Assembly: GCF_017307495.1 (NCBI RefSeq)
Contig: NZ_JAFKHE010000012.1
Coordinates: forward strand, 62,001-126,000
From: Devosia sp.
GTDB lineage: Bacteria > Pseudomonadota > Alphaproteobacteria > Rhizobiales > Devosiaceae
Length of the DNA stretch: 64,000 nucleotides
Direction of reading: 5' to 3'
Part shown: positions 40,532 through 52,263 of the stretch, in pieces
Layout of the letters: every line of letters starts with the position of its first letter
Position numbering within the stretch: the first letter of the stretch is position 1
The notes under the pieces: generated by a model
What the model was told of the DNA's origin: nothing
Databases searched by the model: none
The model's input: the letters and a program-made list of their open reading frames with translations, nothing else
Translations under genes and position numbers: made by a program

Positions 40532-41843
40532 CTTGATTCTCTTCCGTCTTCTCGTCCTTGTTGCGGGCGGCGCGTGCCTTGACCCGATCGTAGAGCTTGC
40601 CGCGGATCACCGCGTCGCGGCCGAACCGGTCGCGAACCCGGTCGATGGCCCGTTCGGCCACCGCGCGCCGCGCGATGGCGGGCTCGACGAGATCCACCGG
40701 ATCAACGCCGTCCGCCGCCGAAATGCCGCTAACCCCGATACCGATCAGGCGGAACGCCGTTCCGTCCAGCTCGCGGGCCAGCAACTGCAAACCGGTCTCA
40801 TAGAGCACGTTGGCAAGCTGTGTGGGGATCATCAAGGCCCGGGCGCGGGTGCGCAAGCGAAATCCGGCTGACTTGAGCTTGAGCGTGACCGTGTCGCCGG
40901 CGATTCCCTTGGACTTGAGCCGCTCCGAAAGCCGCTCGCACAGGGCGAGGAGCTCGGTCGAGAGTTCGTCGAAGCCCTTGAGGTCGGCGTTGAACGTGGT
41001 CTCGGCCGACACCGTCTTCATCTGGTCGTCGGGTGAGACGGAGCGCGAATCGTCGCCGCGCGCGAGCCGCGCCAACCGGTTGCCCGCGCCGCCATAGCGG
41101 CGCATCAGCTCGATCGGGTCGGCCTGCTGCAGTTGGCCGATGGTGTCGAACCCGTCCCTGTGCAGCGTGTCGGCGAAGACCTTGCCGACGCCAAAGATGA
41201 GGCTGACCGGCTGGCGGGCGAGGAACTCGATCGTCTCGGCCTTGCCGATGACGGCAAAGCCGCGCGGCTTGTCGAGGTCGGACGCGGTCTTGGCGAGGAA
41301 CTTGTTGTGGCTGAGCCCGACCGAGATGGTGACTCCGACCTCCGCTTCGACGCGCCTGGCGAATCTTGCCAGGACAACGGCCGGACCGGCGCGATGCAGC
41401 TTCTCGGTGCCGGTGAGATCGAGGAAGGCTTCGTCGATGGAAAGCGGCTCGACCAGTGGGGTCAACTCATCCATCAGAGCGCGGATCTGGCGGCTGGCGG
41501 CCACGTATTTCTGCATGTCCGGCGGGATGACCACCGCGTGGGGGCACAGTTCGCGGGCCTTGAACATCGGCATGGCCGAGCGCACGCCGTATTGCCGGGC
41601 GATGTAGCAGCAGGTGGAGACGACGCCACGGACCCCGCCGCCGATGATCAGCGGCTTGTCGATGAGGCTCGGATCGTCCCGCTTCTCGATCGATGCATAG
41701 AAGGCGTCGCAGTCGACATGGGCAATCGACAGCGCCCCCAGTTCGTCATGTGCGACGGTGCGCGGCGAGCCGCACGACCGGCACCGAGCCAGCGGCTCGA
41801 CCGCTTCTATCATCGCCGAACAATCGCGGCACAGCGACAGCAT
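40512..41843 (-). CDS. dinB: DNA polymerase IV with N-terminal zinc ribbon
   Basis: An error-prone Y-family polymerase for translesion synthesis. Catalytic carboxylates are Asp44 in [10 protein letters not shown] and Asp137-Glu138 in [10 protein letters not shown]; the thumb and little finger follow, with [12 protein letters not shown] near 185. The first 30 residues add a small CxxC-x12-CxxC element (Cys5, Cys8, Cys21, Cys24), a zinc-ribbon extension seen in rhizobial DinB homologues and absent from E. coli. No beta-clamp peptide is obvious at the C-terminus. It is preceded by the DUF3572 gene three bases away and followed by RidA. Confidence 0.95.
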   Translation of the reverse strand: MLSLCRDCSAMIEAVEPLARCRSCGSPRTVAHDELGALSIAHVDCDAFYASIEKRDDPSLIDKPLIIGGGVRGVVSTCCYIARQYGVRSAMPMFKARELCPHAVVIPPDMQKYVAASRQIRALMDELTPLVEPLSIDEAFLDLTGTEKLHRAGPAVVLARFARRVEAEVGVTISVGLSHNKFLAKTASDLDKPRGFAVIGKAETIEFLARQPVSLIFGVGKVFADTLHRDGFDTIGQLQQADPIELMRRYGGAGNRLARLARGDDSRSVSPDDQMKTVSAETTFNADLKGFDELSTELLALCERLSERLKSKGIAGDTVTLKLKSAGFRLRTRARALMIPTQLANVLYETGLQLLARELDGTAFRLIGIGVSGISAADGVDPVDLVEPAIARRAVAERAIDRVRDRFGRDAVIRGKLYDRVKARAARNKDEKTEENQDDQPPR

Positions 41844-41846
41844 GGC

Positions 41847-42143
41847 TCATCCCGAAGGGTTCAGCCGGGCCCAGACCCGCATGAAGTCATCCGGCTTGAG
41901 CCCGGCGTTTGCTGCAAGCGCGAGGAGCAAGGCCTCGTTGGTGGCGAAATAGTCGATCAGCCCATGGTCGAGGCCGGGTGTCCCTGCAGCATTGCGCAAG
42001 GCCGTGGGCGAATAGCCGGTGACCGCCATGAATTCCGCGAGCTGCGCGGGATTCTCGGCCAGGTGATGGAGGCAAAGCTCGCCCAGCAGGCTGGGCGTGA
42101 GTTCACGGGAATTGGCCAAGGGCAGGGCGCCTGGGTAGAGCAT
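41847..42143 (-). CDS. DUF3572 family protein
   Basis: A 98-residue protein of DUF3572, an alphaproteobacterial family. The core LCLHHLAENPAQLAEFMAVTG at residues 23-43 and AALRNA... style helices (PTALRNAAG) are typical. Its function is unknown. It is first in the operon with dinB and is divergent from divK by 80 bases, the usual position in Hyphomicrobiales. Confidence 0.85.
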   Translation of the reverse strand: MLYPGALPLANSRELTPSLLGELCLHHLAENPAQLAEFMAVTGYSPTALRNAAGTPGLDHGLIDYFATNEALLLALAANAGLKPDDFMRVWARLNPSG

Positions 42144-42223
42144 TGGTTGCCGATTGATGTTACCCTGAACTTGAGGCAGAAAACGAGGCCTGCCGGCGCG
42201 CTTGCGGCCAGATTTGAGTCGAT

Positions 42224-42598
42224 ATGCCCAAGACTGTGATGATCGTTGAAGACAATGAGCTGAACATGAAGCTCTTCAACGATCTGCTTGAATCGCGTGG
42301 ATATTCGATCATCCAGACCCGCAACGGCCTGGAGGCGATGGACCTTGCCCGCGCGCACAGGCCCGACCTGATCCTCATGGATATCCAGTTGCCGGAGGTT
42401 TCCGGCCTGGTCGTCACCAAGTGGCTCAAGGAAGATGACGAGCTGATGACGATTCCCGTGATCGCCGTCACCGCCTTCGCCATGAAGGGCGACGAGGAGC
42501 GGATCCTGCAGGGCGGCTGCGAGGGATACATCTCCAAACCCATCTCCGTGCCTCACTTTTTGGAAACGATTGCCCGCTACATTGGACCCGCCAACTAG
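42224..42598 (+). CDS. divK: Single-domain response regulator DivK
   Basis: DivK is a CheY-like regulator in the alphaproteobacterial cell-cycle phosphorelay, shuttling signal with PleC and DivJ kinases and controlling CtrA through CckA. The 124 residues have the acidic pair Glu9-Asp10 and the phosphoacceptor Asp53 ([10 protein letters not shown]), with Lys105 in SKPIS. No output domain is present. pleD follows 56 bases downstream, the conserved order. Confidence 0.95.
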   Translation: MPKTVMIVEDNELNMKLFNDLLESRGYSIIQTRNGLEAMDLARAHRPDLILMDIQLPEVSGLVVTKWLKEDDELMTIPVIAVTAFAMKGDEERILQGGCEGYISKPISVPHFLETIARYIGPAN

Positions 42599-42654
42599 GC
42601 TACGCGCCCGGTTGGCGCTGAGCGGTTCTCCTCAAATCGCGGGGGTTGAGGTCT

Positions 42655-44025
42655 TTGACGGCGCGGGTGCTGATCGTCGACGATATTCCAACGAACGTAC
42701 GCCTGCTCGAGGCGCGGCTGTCGGCTGAGTATTTTGATGTCGTGACCGCCGCCAGCGGAAAGGAGGCACTCGCCATCTGCGCCGCGGGCGCGGTGGATAT
42801 TGTCCTGCTCGACGTGATGATGCCCGAAATGGATGGCTTCGAGGCCTGCGCAAGGCTGAAGGCCGACCCGCGCACCAGCCATATCCCGGTGTTGATGGTC
42901 ACGGCCCTCGACCAGCCCTCCGATCGGGTGCGGGGCCTGGAGTCCGGGGCTGACGACTTCATCACCAAGCCGATCGACGACGTGCAGCTGATGGCGCGGG
43001 TGAGGAGCCTCGTGCGCCTCAAGGCCCTCACCGATGAGCTGAGGGCCCGAGCCCGAACCGGGCAGGAAATCGCCGTCGAGGAGGCCATGCGCGCCATGGA
43101 TTCCATCGATGACGACAACGGACGAATCCTGCTCATCGACACCGACCCGCGTCACGCCGAACGGCTGAAGGGCTATCTCGCGGCCACGAACCGGGTCGAC
43201 GTCCTCACCCATCCGGCCGAGGCGGCGCTGGTCGTGAGCGACGGGACCTATGAACTGGCCCTGGTGTCGATGGCGCTGGGCGACTTCGATCCGTTGCGCG
43301 TCTGCTCGCAGATGCGGACGGCCGAGTTGTCCCGGACGCTGCCGATCATCCTGATCGCCGAGGAGGATGACAAGCCGCGCGTTGTCCGCGGGTTGGACCT
43401 GGGCGTGAATGACTTCATCATGCGCCCGGTCGAGCGCAACGAACTGCTGGCGAGGGTTCGCACCCAGATCCGGCGACAGCGCTATGCCATGGAATTGCGG
43501 CGCAGCGTCAACAACACGCTCGTCCTCGCCGTTACCGATGAACTGACCGGCCTCTACAACCGCCGCTATTTCGAACGCCACCTGTCGATGATGCTGGCAA
43601 AGGCCCAGGAGCAGCATCGTGACATGGCGATGATGTTGATCGACATGGACTACTTCAAGTCGGTCAACGACATGCACGGACACGACACCGGCGACGCCGT
43701 TCTTCGCGAATTTGCCGATCGCCTGCGCCGTAACATTCGCGGCGTTGACCTCGCGTGCCGTTTCGGCGGCGAGGAGTTCGTCATCCTCATGCCAGACACG
43801 GACCTGCACCAGGCGCAGGGCGTGGCCGAGAGGGTGCGCAACGCGGTCGCAGAGAAGGGGTTCGATGCCGGTAGCGGGCGTCCGCTCAACGTGACCGTGT
43901 CAGTCGGTCTCGCGCTCAACGACCAGCACGCCGACACGCCGGAATCCCTGCTGAAGCGCGCCGACGTGGCGCTCTACCGGGCAAAGCGCGAAGGCCGCAA
44001 TCGCGTCGTCTGCGACGCTGCCTGA
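42655..44025 (+). CDS. pleD: Diguanylate cyclase response regulator PleD
   Basis: PleD makes cyclic di-GMP upon phosphorylation, controlling polar development and motility in alphaproteobacteria. From TTG 42655 (family-aligned TARVLIVDD; a TTG at 42646 is the other option) the 456 residues comprise receiver 1 with Asp9-Asp10 and Asp53, a degenerate receiver 2 (about 150-275), and a GGEEF domain with CRFGGEEFVIL near 374. The RGVD sequence five residues before GGEEF is the RxxD inhibitory site, so feedback inhibition by c-di-GMP is expected. Confidence 0.95.
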   Translation: MTARVLIVDDIPTNVRLLEARLSAEYFDVVTAASGKEALAICAAGAVDIVLLDVMMPEMDGFEACARLKADPRTSHIPVLMVTALDQPSDRVRGLESGADDFITKPIDDVQLMARVRSLVRLKALTDELRARARTGQEIAVEEAMRAMDSIDDDNGRILLIDTDPRHAERLKGYLAATNRVDVLTHPAEAALVVSDGTYELALVSMALGDFDPLRVCSQMRTAELSRTLPIILIAEEDDKPRVVRGLDLGVNDFIMRPVERNELLARVRTQIRRQRYAMELRRSVNNTLVLAVTDELTGLYNRRYFERHLSMMLAKAQEQHRDMAMMLIDMDYFKSVNDMHGHDTGDAVLREFADRLRRNIRGVDLACRFGGEEFVILMPDTDLHQAQGVAERVRNAVAEKGFDAGSGRPLNVTVSVGLALNDQHADTPESLLKRADVALYRAKREGRNRVVCDAA

Positions 44026-44119
44026 CCGGCACTTCCGGGCCCGAGAGCATTAAGGTTAAGGGTTAGTAACGTTTTGCGCGGCCTATTTGATTCGCCGAAA
44101 GAACGCGATAAGTTGCCCC

Positions 44120-44300
44120 AGTCGAATACGCCGACACTCTCGGTGTCAGCAGGCACCCCTACGGTTCTCCTCAGGTCCGCCGCAACTCCTGGGTCCGTAG
44201 GGAGGCTGGTTCGCAGCGGACAAGAGTGGCCTCTTTGACATTCCGCTGCGGACCAGCCGTCTATCCAACGCCCGTCCCGTATACCGGGGCGGGCGTTTTC
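44120..44300 (+). ncRNA. Candidate structured small RNA with its own terminator, downstream of pleD
   Basis: The 307-base gap between pleD and the convergent secreted-protein gene has no coding frame but holds four stems in series on the plus strand. These are 44133-44137/44143-44147; 44157-44164/44195-44202 with an inner CAGG/CCTG pairing; 44204-44220/44242-44258, a 17-bp stem with one G-U pair and an inner AAGAG/CTCTT; and 44267-44279/44285-44297, followed by TTTTCC, an intrinsic terminator. A loose TTGATT-N16-TAAGTT at 44087-44114 could be the promoter. I do not recognise any known RNA family. The strand is set by the U tract. Boundaries are estimates. Confidence 0.6.
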
Positions 44301-44332
44301 CGTTCGTGACGCATTTGCGGCCAACGATCAGG

Positions 44333-45118
44333 TCAGTTGGCCAGCGTGCAATCGGTTGTCTCGGGGTCGATGCGTTGCAGCCCGTCCCGGTCACGATTCT
44401 CGGCCTTGTGGAAGACAACGGCAGGCTCGCCGGAGCGATCGAGCTCGAGTGTGCCCACGGCGCCCGCGAAGGCGCCCGAGGTCAGCAGGATCTTGTCGGC
44501 CGCGACGGCATAGGTGCCGCTGGCCGACGCCGTCCGATAGGTGCCGTCCGGGGCGAGGGTGAGCGTCACCATCATGGAATAGGCGATCAGGTACTCGTTG
44601 GGAACGCTGGCCTCGGCGCTGATGTGCACCTCCTGCCAGGCGCAGGTCAGTTTTCCGGTCGGGATGGATATCGATTCGGTTCGCACGGACTGAGGGGGCA
44701 TGCCGCCAAGCGACGTGCTGCCCGTCATGTCGCCGCGCAACTGCCCTTCGCCGTCGAAATAGGCATCGAACGCGCCGCTGCCCTGGTGTCCGAACTGCTC
44801 GCCGTCGCAACGGCCGCGGAGCTCGAAACGGGTCCGGCCCTGTTCAAGATACAGGATGCACTTGCCATTCTCGAGGTAGCTGCGGGCCTCGACAAGTTCG
44901 GCTTCAAGATGCTTGCCGGCGATCGCGATGGTTGCCCGGCCGCTGAAGTTGCCCCCGTCCAGGGCAGCCTCGACGGCGAACTCGCCCGGATGCCCGTCCG
45001 CGGATTGCAGCAGGCCCCGGAAGGAGACCGCGCCGCTGTCGGGGGTGAGTTCGTTCCCCAGCGCGGGCGTGGCCAAAAGGCTCACGACCAATAGCAGCCT
45101 GCACAGAATCGGTCGCAT
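44333..45118 (-). CDS. Secreted hypothetical protein
   Basis: A 261-residue exported protein. The first 21 residues are a signal peptide (MRPILCRLLLVVSLLATPALG). The mature part is beta-rich with two related halves: GHPGEFAVEAALDGGNFSG and later GTLELDRSGEPAVVFHK. Each half alternates short polar strands, like a lipocalin- or MliC-type barrel, and four cysteines are present. No family is named with confidence. The gene faces the structured RNA and pleD. Confidence 0.6.
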   Translation of the reverse strand: MRPILCRLLLVVSLLATPALGNELTPDSGAVSFRGLLQSADGHPGEFAVEAALDGGNFSGRATIAIAGKHLEAELVEARSYLENGKCILYLEQGRTRFELRGRCDGEQFGHQGSGAFDAYFDGEGQLRGDMTGSTSLGGMPPQSVRTESISIPTGKLTCAWQEVHISAEASVPNEYLIAYSMMVTLTLAPDGTYRTASASGTYAVAADKILLTSGAFAGAVGTLELDRSGEPAVVFHKAENRDRDGLQRIDPETTDCTLAN

Positions 45119-45188
45119 TCACCCTCCCTCCGGTGTCGGATTGCCTAACGCATTCAAGCACGGGTTCCATACAGGGGAAACGCGGGCA

Positions 45189-45219
45189 ATAAAAAACCCC
45201 GCGCCGGAGCACGGGGCTT
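45189..45219 (-). terminator. Rho-independent terminator of rpmG
   Basis: On the minus strand a stem AAGCCCCG pairs with CGGGGTTT across a ten-base loop and runs into six T residues (45191-45196 on the plus strand are AAAAAA). It lies 25 bases after the rpmG stop. Confidence 0.85.
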
Positions 45220-45243
45220 GTCGTTGTCGTCCGGAATGCCAGA

Positions 45244-45411
45244 CTACTTGATCTTGGCTTCCTTGAACTCGACGTGCTTGCGCACGACCGGATCGTACTT
45301 CTTGAACGAGAGCTTCTCGGTCTGGGTACGCGAGTTCTTCTTGGTGACGTAGTAGTAGCCGGTGTCCGCAGTCGACACGAGCTTGATCTTCAAAGATACG
45401 GCTTTGGCCAT
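45244..45411 (-). CDS. rpmG: 50S ribosomal protein L33
   Basis: A 55-residue ribosomal protein starting at ATG 45411 with [16 protein letters not shown] and ending [19 protein letters not shown]. It lacks the zinc-binding CxxC pairs of the C+ form, as usual in alphaproteobacteria. It is too short for common ORF cut-offs but fully conserved. A terminator follows at 45189-45219. Confidence 0.97.
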   Translation of the reverse strand: MAKAVSLKIKLVSTADTGYYYVTKKNSRTQTEKLSFKKYDPVVRKHVEFKEAKIK

Positions 45412-45561
45412 GGTTCAGGTTCCTTGAAACGGCTTGCCGCGCGTTGGTTTGGCGCGCGGCACTGAATTCACGCGGGCCACTGGGCCGCTCAAATTTGGCC
45501 GGAAACTACGGATTTTCGGCCGGATGTCAAGGCGATATAGGTGCAGGGACCGCAGCGCCGG

Positions 45562-45984
45562 TCAGACGTCGCTGCGGGCAATCTCGGTCGAGGTGCGGGC
45601 AGGATCGAACCCGTACATGTAGTTGGCCCATTGCAGCCCGACCACGGCGCCCTTGATCGAGGGCAGCATGACCAGCGGCAGCAGGATCGCGGCGGGAATC
45701 ATGGTCAGCACGTAGAGCATGGGGTCCGACGGTCCGCTCATCTCGGCATGCAGCATCCAGCCGACCAGCACGTGGCCGACGATGAAGATGGCAATGTAGG
45801 GGGGGAAGTCGTCGGCACGGGCCGAGCTCAGGTCCAGTCCGCAGTTCGCGCAGGTCTGGTTCAGCTTCAGGTAGCCGCGAAACAGCTTGCCCTTGCCGCA
45901 GTTCGGGCACCGGCAGGCAATGCCGTTGCCTACCGCCTTCCAGAGCGAGCGGCTCGCGCGATACGTCTCAACCTGAACAGCCAT
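45562..45984 (-). CDS. DUF983 family membrane protein with zinc ribbon
   Basis: A 140-residue protein of DUF983. Residues 24-50 hold CPNCGKGKLF and CANCGLDL, a zinc-ribbon pair, followed by two membrane helices (IAIFIVGHVLVGWML and MIPAAILLPLVMLPSI). The role is unknown; homologues often sit near rnr or cytochrome oxidase genes. It starts two bases after the rnr stop and is co-transcribed with it. Confidence 0.88.
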   Translation of the reverse strand: MAVQVETYRASRSLWKAVGNGIACRCPNCGKGKLFRGYLKLNQTCANCGLDLSSARADDFPPYIAIFIVGHVLVGWMLHAEMSGPSDPMLYVLTMIPAAILLPLVMLPSIKGAVVGLQWANYMYGFDPARTSTEIARSDV

Positions 45985-45986
45985 GG

Positions 45987-48278
45987 CTATCTCTTCTTCC
46001 TGGGCGTCTTGGGGGAGGGGCGCGCCTTGCCGCGCGATGCAGATGATCCTTTGCGGCCTCGCCTGCCAGATGACGGAACGCCGCGGGCCCCCTCGCTGAG
46101 CAACTCAAAGCGCAACGCACCCGCCAGAGGCGCCGCTTCGAGCAGTCGTACCTGCACGTCGTCGCCGATGCGGAACGTTTCGCCGGTGCGGTCCCCGACC
46201 ATCGCCTGCATCTCCTCGACGTAGCGATAGTAGTCCGTCCCGAGGGTCGAGGCCGGTATGAAGCCATCGGCTCCGGTGTCCTTGAGGCGCACGAAAAGAC
46301 CCGACCGGGTGACACCGGAAATCCGGCCTTCAAACCTGGCGTTGATGTGGGCGGCGAGAAACTGCGCCAGCAGGCGATCGATGGTCTCGCGCTCGGCCAG
46401 CATGGCGCGACGCTCGGTGGAGGAGATGTGCTGCGCGATGCCGGGAAGCTTAGCGATCTCGCTGTCCGTCAGTCCGTCCTTGCCGAGGTTGAGCGCGGTG
46501 ATCAGCGCACGATGGACGATCAGGTCGGCATAGCGCCGGATCGGCGAGGTGAAATGGGCGTAGCGATCGAGGTTGAGGCCGAAATGGCCGTAGTTCTCGG
46601 CCGCATACTCGGCCTGCGCCTGGGTGCGCAGGATGATCTCGCTGACCTGCTGGATCTTGCCGTCCGTGCGGGCCTTGTCGAGGATGCGGTTGAAATCGGA
46701 CGGGCGCACCGCATCGGACTTGGGCGCCGGCAGGGCAAGCGAGGAGAGGAAGTCGCGGAGCGCGACCAGCTTCTCCTGGCTGGGCACGTCGTGCACGCGA
46801 TAGAGCAGGGCGCTCCTGTGCTTCTCGAGCGTCTCGGCGGCCGCGACGTTGGCGGCGATCATCATCTCCTCGATGAGCCGGTGCGCATCGAGGCGCTCGG
46901 GCACCTTCACGTCGACGACCATGCCGGCCTTGTCGAGGATGATCTTGCGCTCGGGCAGGTCGAGGTCGAGCGGGCCACGGGCGTCACGAGCCTTTGCCAT
47001 CGCTCCATAGGCAGCCCACAGCGGCCGCAGGATCGTGTCGAGGATCGGGCCGGTCTTGTCGTCCGGCTTGCCGTCGATCGCGGCCTGCGCCTGCTGGTAG
47101 TTGAGCTTCGCTGCTGAACGAAACAGCACCCGGTGGAAGCTGTGGCTGCGCTTCTTGCCGTGCTGGTCGAACACCATGCGCACCGCCAGCGAAGGGCGGT
47201 TCTCGCCTTCGCGCAGCGAGCAGAGGTCGTTCGAGATGCGCTCGGGCAGCATCGGCACGACCCGGTCGGGGAAATAGACCGAGTTGCCGCGGATGTAGGC
47301 CTCGCGATCGAGCGCCGTCCCTGGCCGCACATAGGCGGCGACGTCGGCAATGGCGACGTAGACGATGTGGCCACCCGCGTTCCCGGGATCGACGTCCGGC
47401 TCGGCATAGACCGCGTCGTCGTGGTCCTTGGCGTCGACCGGGTCGATGGTGACGAGCGGAATGTGCCGCCAGTCCTCGCGGCCCTTGAGGTCCCCCCCCT
47501 TCGCGTCCTCGGCCTCCTTGGTGACCGAGGCGGGAAAGCGGTAGGGAATCTCGAGGTTGTGGATGGCAATCAGCGAGATCGCACCCTCTGACCGGGGGTT
47601 GCCGATGACATTGGTGACCCGCGCCTTGGGGATCATCAGCCGCCCGGCGAACTTGACCTCGACTTCCACCAGGTCGCCGTCACGCGCGTCGCCGAGGTCG
47701 GCGCCGTCGATGCGCATTTCCTTCTGCTTGCGGTCGACCGGGAGCAGCCGCGCGCCGTCCTCGTCCAGCCGGACGATGCCGATCTGGCCGCGGCGCGGCT
47801 TGTCGAGGATCTTCATCGCCCGGGCGGTGTAGTTGGGAAGCTCGCCCTCGCCGGGATCGATGCGCGCCAGGATGCGGTCTCCTGGTGCGGGGACGACGCG
47901 GGCGTTCTTCGGCTGGTGCACGGTGACGCGCGGCCGTGCGCCTTCCTCGTCGTTCCACTGCGCCGGGAAGGCGTAGAGGTCGTCGGGATCGGCGTCGGCC
48001 GGGATGTCGAGGACGGTCACGGCGGGCAGGGCGGCAGTACGCCGGATCTGCTTGCGGGTGCGGGCGATGAAGCCCTCGCCCTCCATCTCCTTGAGCATCA
48101 CCTTGAACGGGGTGCGCATGTCGCCGTGGATGCCGAAGTGGCGTGCCAGGTCGCGCTTGCCATCGAGGCTCGGGTTCTCAGCCATCGCCTGCAGGATGGC
48201 CTCACGGGAGGGCAAGGCGCCCACGGAGAATTCGCGTGGGGCCTTGGATACGATCTTCTTGTTGGTCTTCTGAGCCAT
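45987..48278 (-). CDS. rnr: Ribonuclease R
   Basis: RNase R degrades structured RNA 3' to 5'. The about 763 residues contain an N-terminal helix-turn-helix-like region, cold-shock domains, the RNB catalytic domain with PVDAKDHDDAVYAEPD near residue 290 (metal-binding aspartates) and PLRRYADL-type SPIRRYADLIVHRAL near 585, then the S1 domain. The C-terminal 35 residues are Lys/Arg/Ser-rich. ATG 48278 is better placed behind TGGA than TTG 48284. It lies downstream of topA, with an inverted REP pair between. Confidence 0.95.
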   Translation of the reverse strand: MAQKTNKKIVSKAPREFSVGALPSREAILQAMAENPSLDGKRDLARHFGIHGDMRTPFKVMLKEMEGEGFIARTRKQIRRTAALPAVTVLDIPADADPDDLYAFPAQWNDEEGARPRVTVHQPKNARVVPAPGDRILARIDPGEGELPNYTARAMKILDKPRRGQIGIVRLDEDGARLLPVDRKQKEMRIDGADLGDARDGDLVEVEVKFAGRLMIPKARVTNVIGNPRSEGAISLIAIHNLEIPYRFPASVTKEAEDAKGGDLKGREDWRHIPLVTIDPVDAKDHDDAVYAEPDVDPGNAGGHIVYVAIADVAAYVRPGTALDREAYIRGNSVYFPDRVVPMLPERISNDLCSLREGENRPSLAVRMVFDQHGKKRSHSFHRVLFRSAAKLNYQQAQAAIDGKPDDKTGPILDTILRPLWAAYGAMAKARDARGPLDLDLPERKIILDKAGMVVDVKVPERLDAHRLIEEMMIAANVAAAETLEKHRSALLYRVHDVPSQEKLVALRDFLSSLALPAPKSDAVRPSDFNRILDKARTDGKIQQVSEIILRTQAQAEYAAENYGHFGLNLDRYAHFTSPIRRYADLIVHRALITALNLGKDGLTDSEIAKLPGIAQHISSTERRAMLAERETIDRLLAQFLAAHINARFEGRISGVTRSGLFVRLKDTGADGFIPASTLGTDYYRYVEEMQAMVGDRTGETFRIGDDVQVRLLEAAPLAGALRFELLSEGARGVPSSGRRGRKGSSASRGKARPSPKTPRKKR

Positions 48279-48290
48279 TTTCAATCCACG

Positions 48291-48369
48291 GAGTCATCCC
48301 CGCAAAGGCGGGGATCTCCGTTCTTGTGGAGGCTCTGAAACAGAGGCCCCGCTTTCGCGGGAATGACTC
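48291..48369. repeat. Inverted pair of REP-like palindromes (BIME-like) between topA and rnr
   Basis: 48291-48313 (GAGTCATCCCCGCAAAGGCGGGG) and 48347-48369 are near reverse complements with three mismatches over 23 bases, and pairing extends outward to CAC/GTG. Each arm also folds on itself through GCGGGG. The unit resembles the widespread GTCATCCCCGC-GCGGGGAT repeats of proteobacteria. It sits between two minus-strand genes, so it would be transcribed in their mRNA. Confidence 0.8.
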
Positions 48370-48379
48370 TGTGAAATTG

Positions 48380-51007
<2,628 letters not shown>

Positions 51008-51141
51008 CGGACAACGCTTTCGGGAGTGGCTTTCAAACGCGGCGCAACATGGTGAACCGCCTTGGGGCTGTCAACCGGGGCAAATCCTGCAACCGCAGTT
51101 CCCCTACGGGGAAGAATCTCGTGGGAGCGGATGAGTGCGGC

Positions 51142-52260
51142 TCAGGGTCGGAGCGCCACCAACTGGCCGCTTGACCATTCGATCCGGCCATCGAGGTCGA
51201 GCTCGAGCAGAAGCGTCTGCACCCGGCCGATGCCGATGCCGGTGGTCTTGATCACGTCGTCGACCGGCACCGGGGTGATGCTGAGTGCCTCGATCAAGCG
51301 CGACCGCTCGTCGCTCGACGGCGCAACCGGATCGTAGCCCTCGCTGTCCGGCACCCAGTCGGGCTCGAGCAGGCTGGTGCGAGACGGATCGGCTTCGCGT
51401 AGCGTGTCGATGATGTCGGCCGCACCCGTGACCAGCCTGGCGCCCTGCTGGATGAGCGCGTTGCCGCCTTCGGCGCGCGGATCAAGGGGCGAGCCGGGGA
51501 CCGCGAAGACCTCCCGGTTCTGCTCGAGCGCCAGGCGGGCGGTGATGAGCGATCCGGAACGCTTGGCCGCCTCGACCACCACGGTGCCGAGCGACAGACC
51601 GGAAACGAGGCGGTTACGCCTCGGAAAGTCGCGTGCCCTGGGTTCCCAACCGATCGGCATCTCGGTGAGCAATGCGCCGCCGCCGGCGACAATCTCGCGG
51701 GCGAGGGGAATATTCTCGTCGGGGTAGATCCTGTCGAGGCCGCCAGCGAGCACGGCAACGGTGCCGGTGCGCAGCGATGCGGCATGGGCCGCCGCGTCGA
51801 TGCCGCGGGCCAGGCCGGAGACGATGGTATAGCGCGCTTCGCCGAGATCAGCGGCCAGCAGGCGCGCGAACTTCTGCCCGGCGGTCGAGGCGTTGCGGGC
51901 GCCGACAATGGCGACGGTGCGGCGCAACTCGAGGTTCTCGCCCCCAGCGATCGTCAGCATCGGCGGGGCGCCGGAGATGTAGCGAAGCAGCGGCGGGTAG
52001 TCCGGCTCCCCGGAGCCTACCAGCCGGCCACCCAGCTTCGCGGTTGCCGCAATCTCCTCCTCGGCCTGCATGGCGGAGGGGATGCGCGCCGGCGTGCCGA
52101 CGCGGCGCAGCAGCCCGGGCAAGGCCTCGAGCGCGGCCTCTGCCGAGCCTTCGCGGTTGATCAACTGGCGAAAGGTCTGTGGGCCGACATTGTCGGTACG
52201 AATGAGCCGCAACCACGCGGTGCGTTGCGACGGCGTCAGTTCGATGCCGTCGCGCGCCAT
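51142..52260 (-). CDS. dprA: DNA-processing protein DprA
   Basis: DprA loads RecA on incoming single-stranded DNA in transformation. The 372 residues include a helix-hairpin-like N-terminus, the Rossmann core with VGARNAST near 107, SGLARGIDAAAH near 136, and PRRNRLVSGLS near 210, then the winged-helix C-terminal domain. It is present in most bacteria regardless of natural competence. It lies three bases after the plsY stop in a minus-strand operon. Confidence 0.95.
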   Translation of the reverse strand: MARDGIELTPSQRTAWLRLIRTDNVGPQTFRQLINREGSAEAALEALPGLLRRVGTPARIPSAMQAEEEIAATAKLGGRLVGSGEPDYPPLLRYISGAPPMLTIAGGENLELRRTVAIVGARNASTAGQKFARLLAADLGEARYTIVSGLARGIDAAAHAASLRTGTVAVLAGGLDRIYPDENIPLAREIVAGGGALLTEMPIGWEPRARDFPRRNRLVSGLSLGTVVVEAAKRSGSLITARLALEQNREVFAVPGSPLDPRAEGGNALIQQGARLVTGAADIIDTLREADPSRTSLLEPDWVPDSEGYDPVAPSSDERSRLIEALSITPVPVDDVIKTTGIGIGRVQTLLLELDLDGRIEWSSGQLVALRP

Positions 52261-52263
52261 GGG

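Noticed and set aside
42160..42174. CtrA box upstream of divK (TTAC-N7-TTGA)
   Set aside because: Two of eight positions deviate from the consensus, too weak to list as a feature.
44171..44200. Possible SRP (4.5S) RNA because of TCAGGTCCG
   Set aside because: The essential GGAAGGRAGCA loop is missing and the surrounding stem does not match domain IV.
44120..44300. 6S RNA
   Set aside because: There is no long closing stem joining the two ends and no central bubble; the RNA is instead a row of separate hairpins.
48291..48369. CRISPR array
   Set aside because: Only two inverted arms, no regular direct repeats or spacers, and no cas genes nearby.
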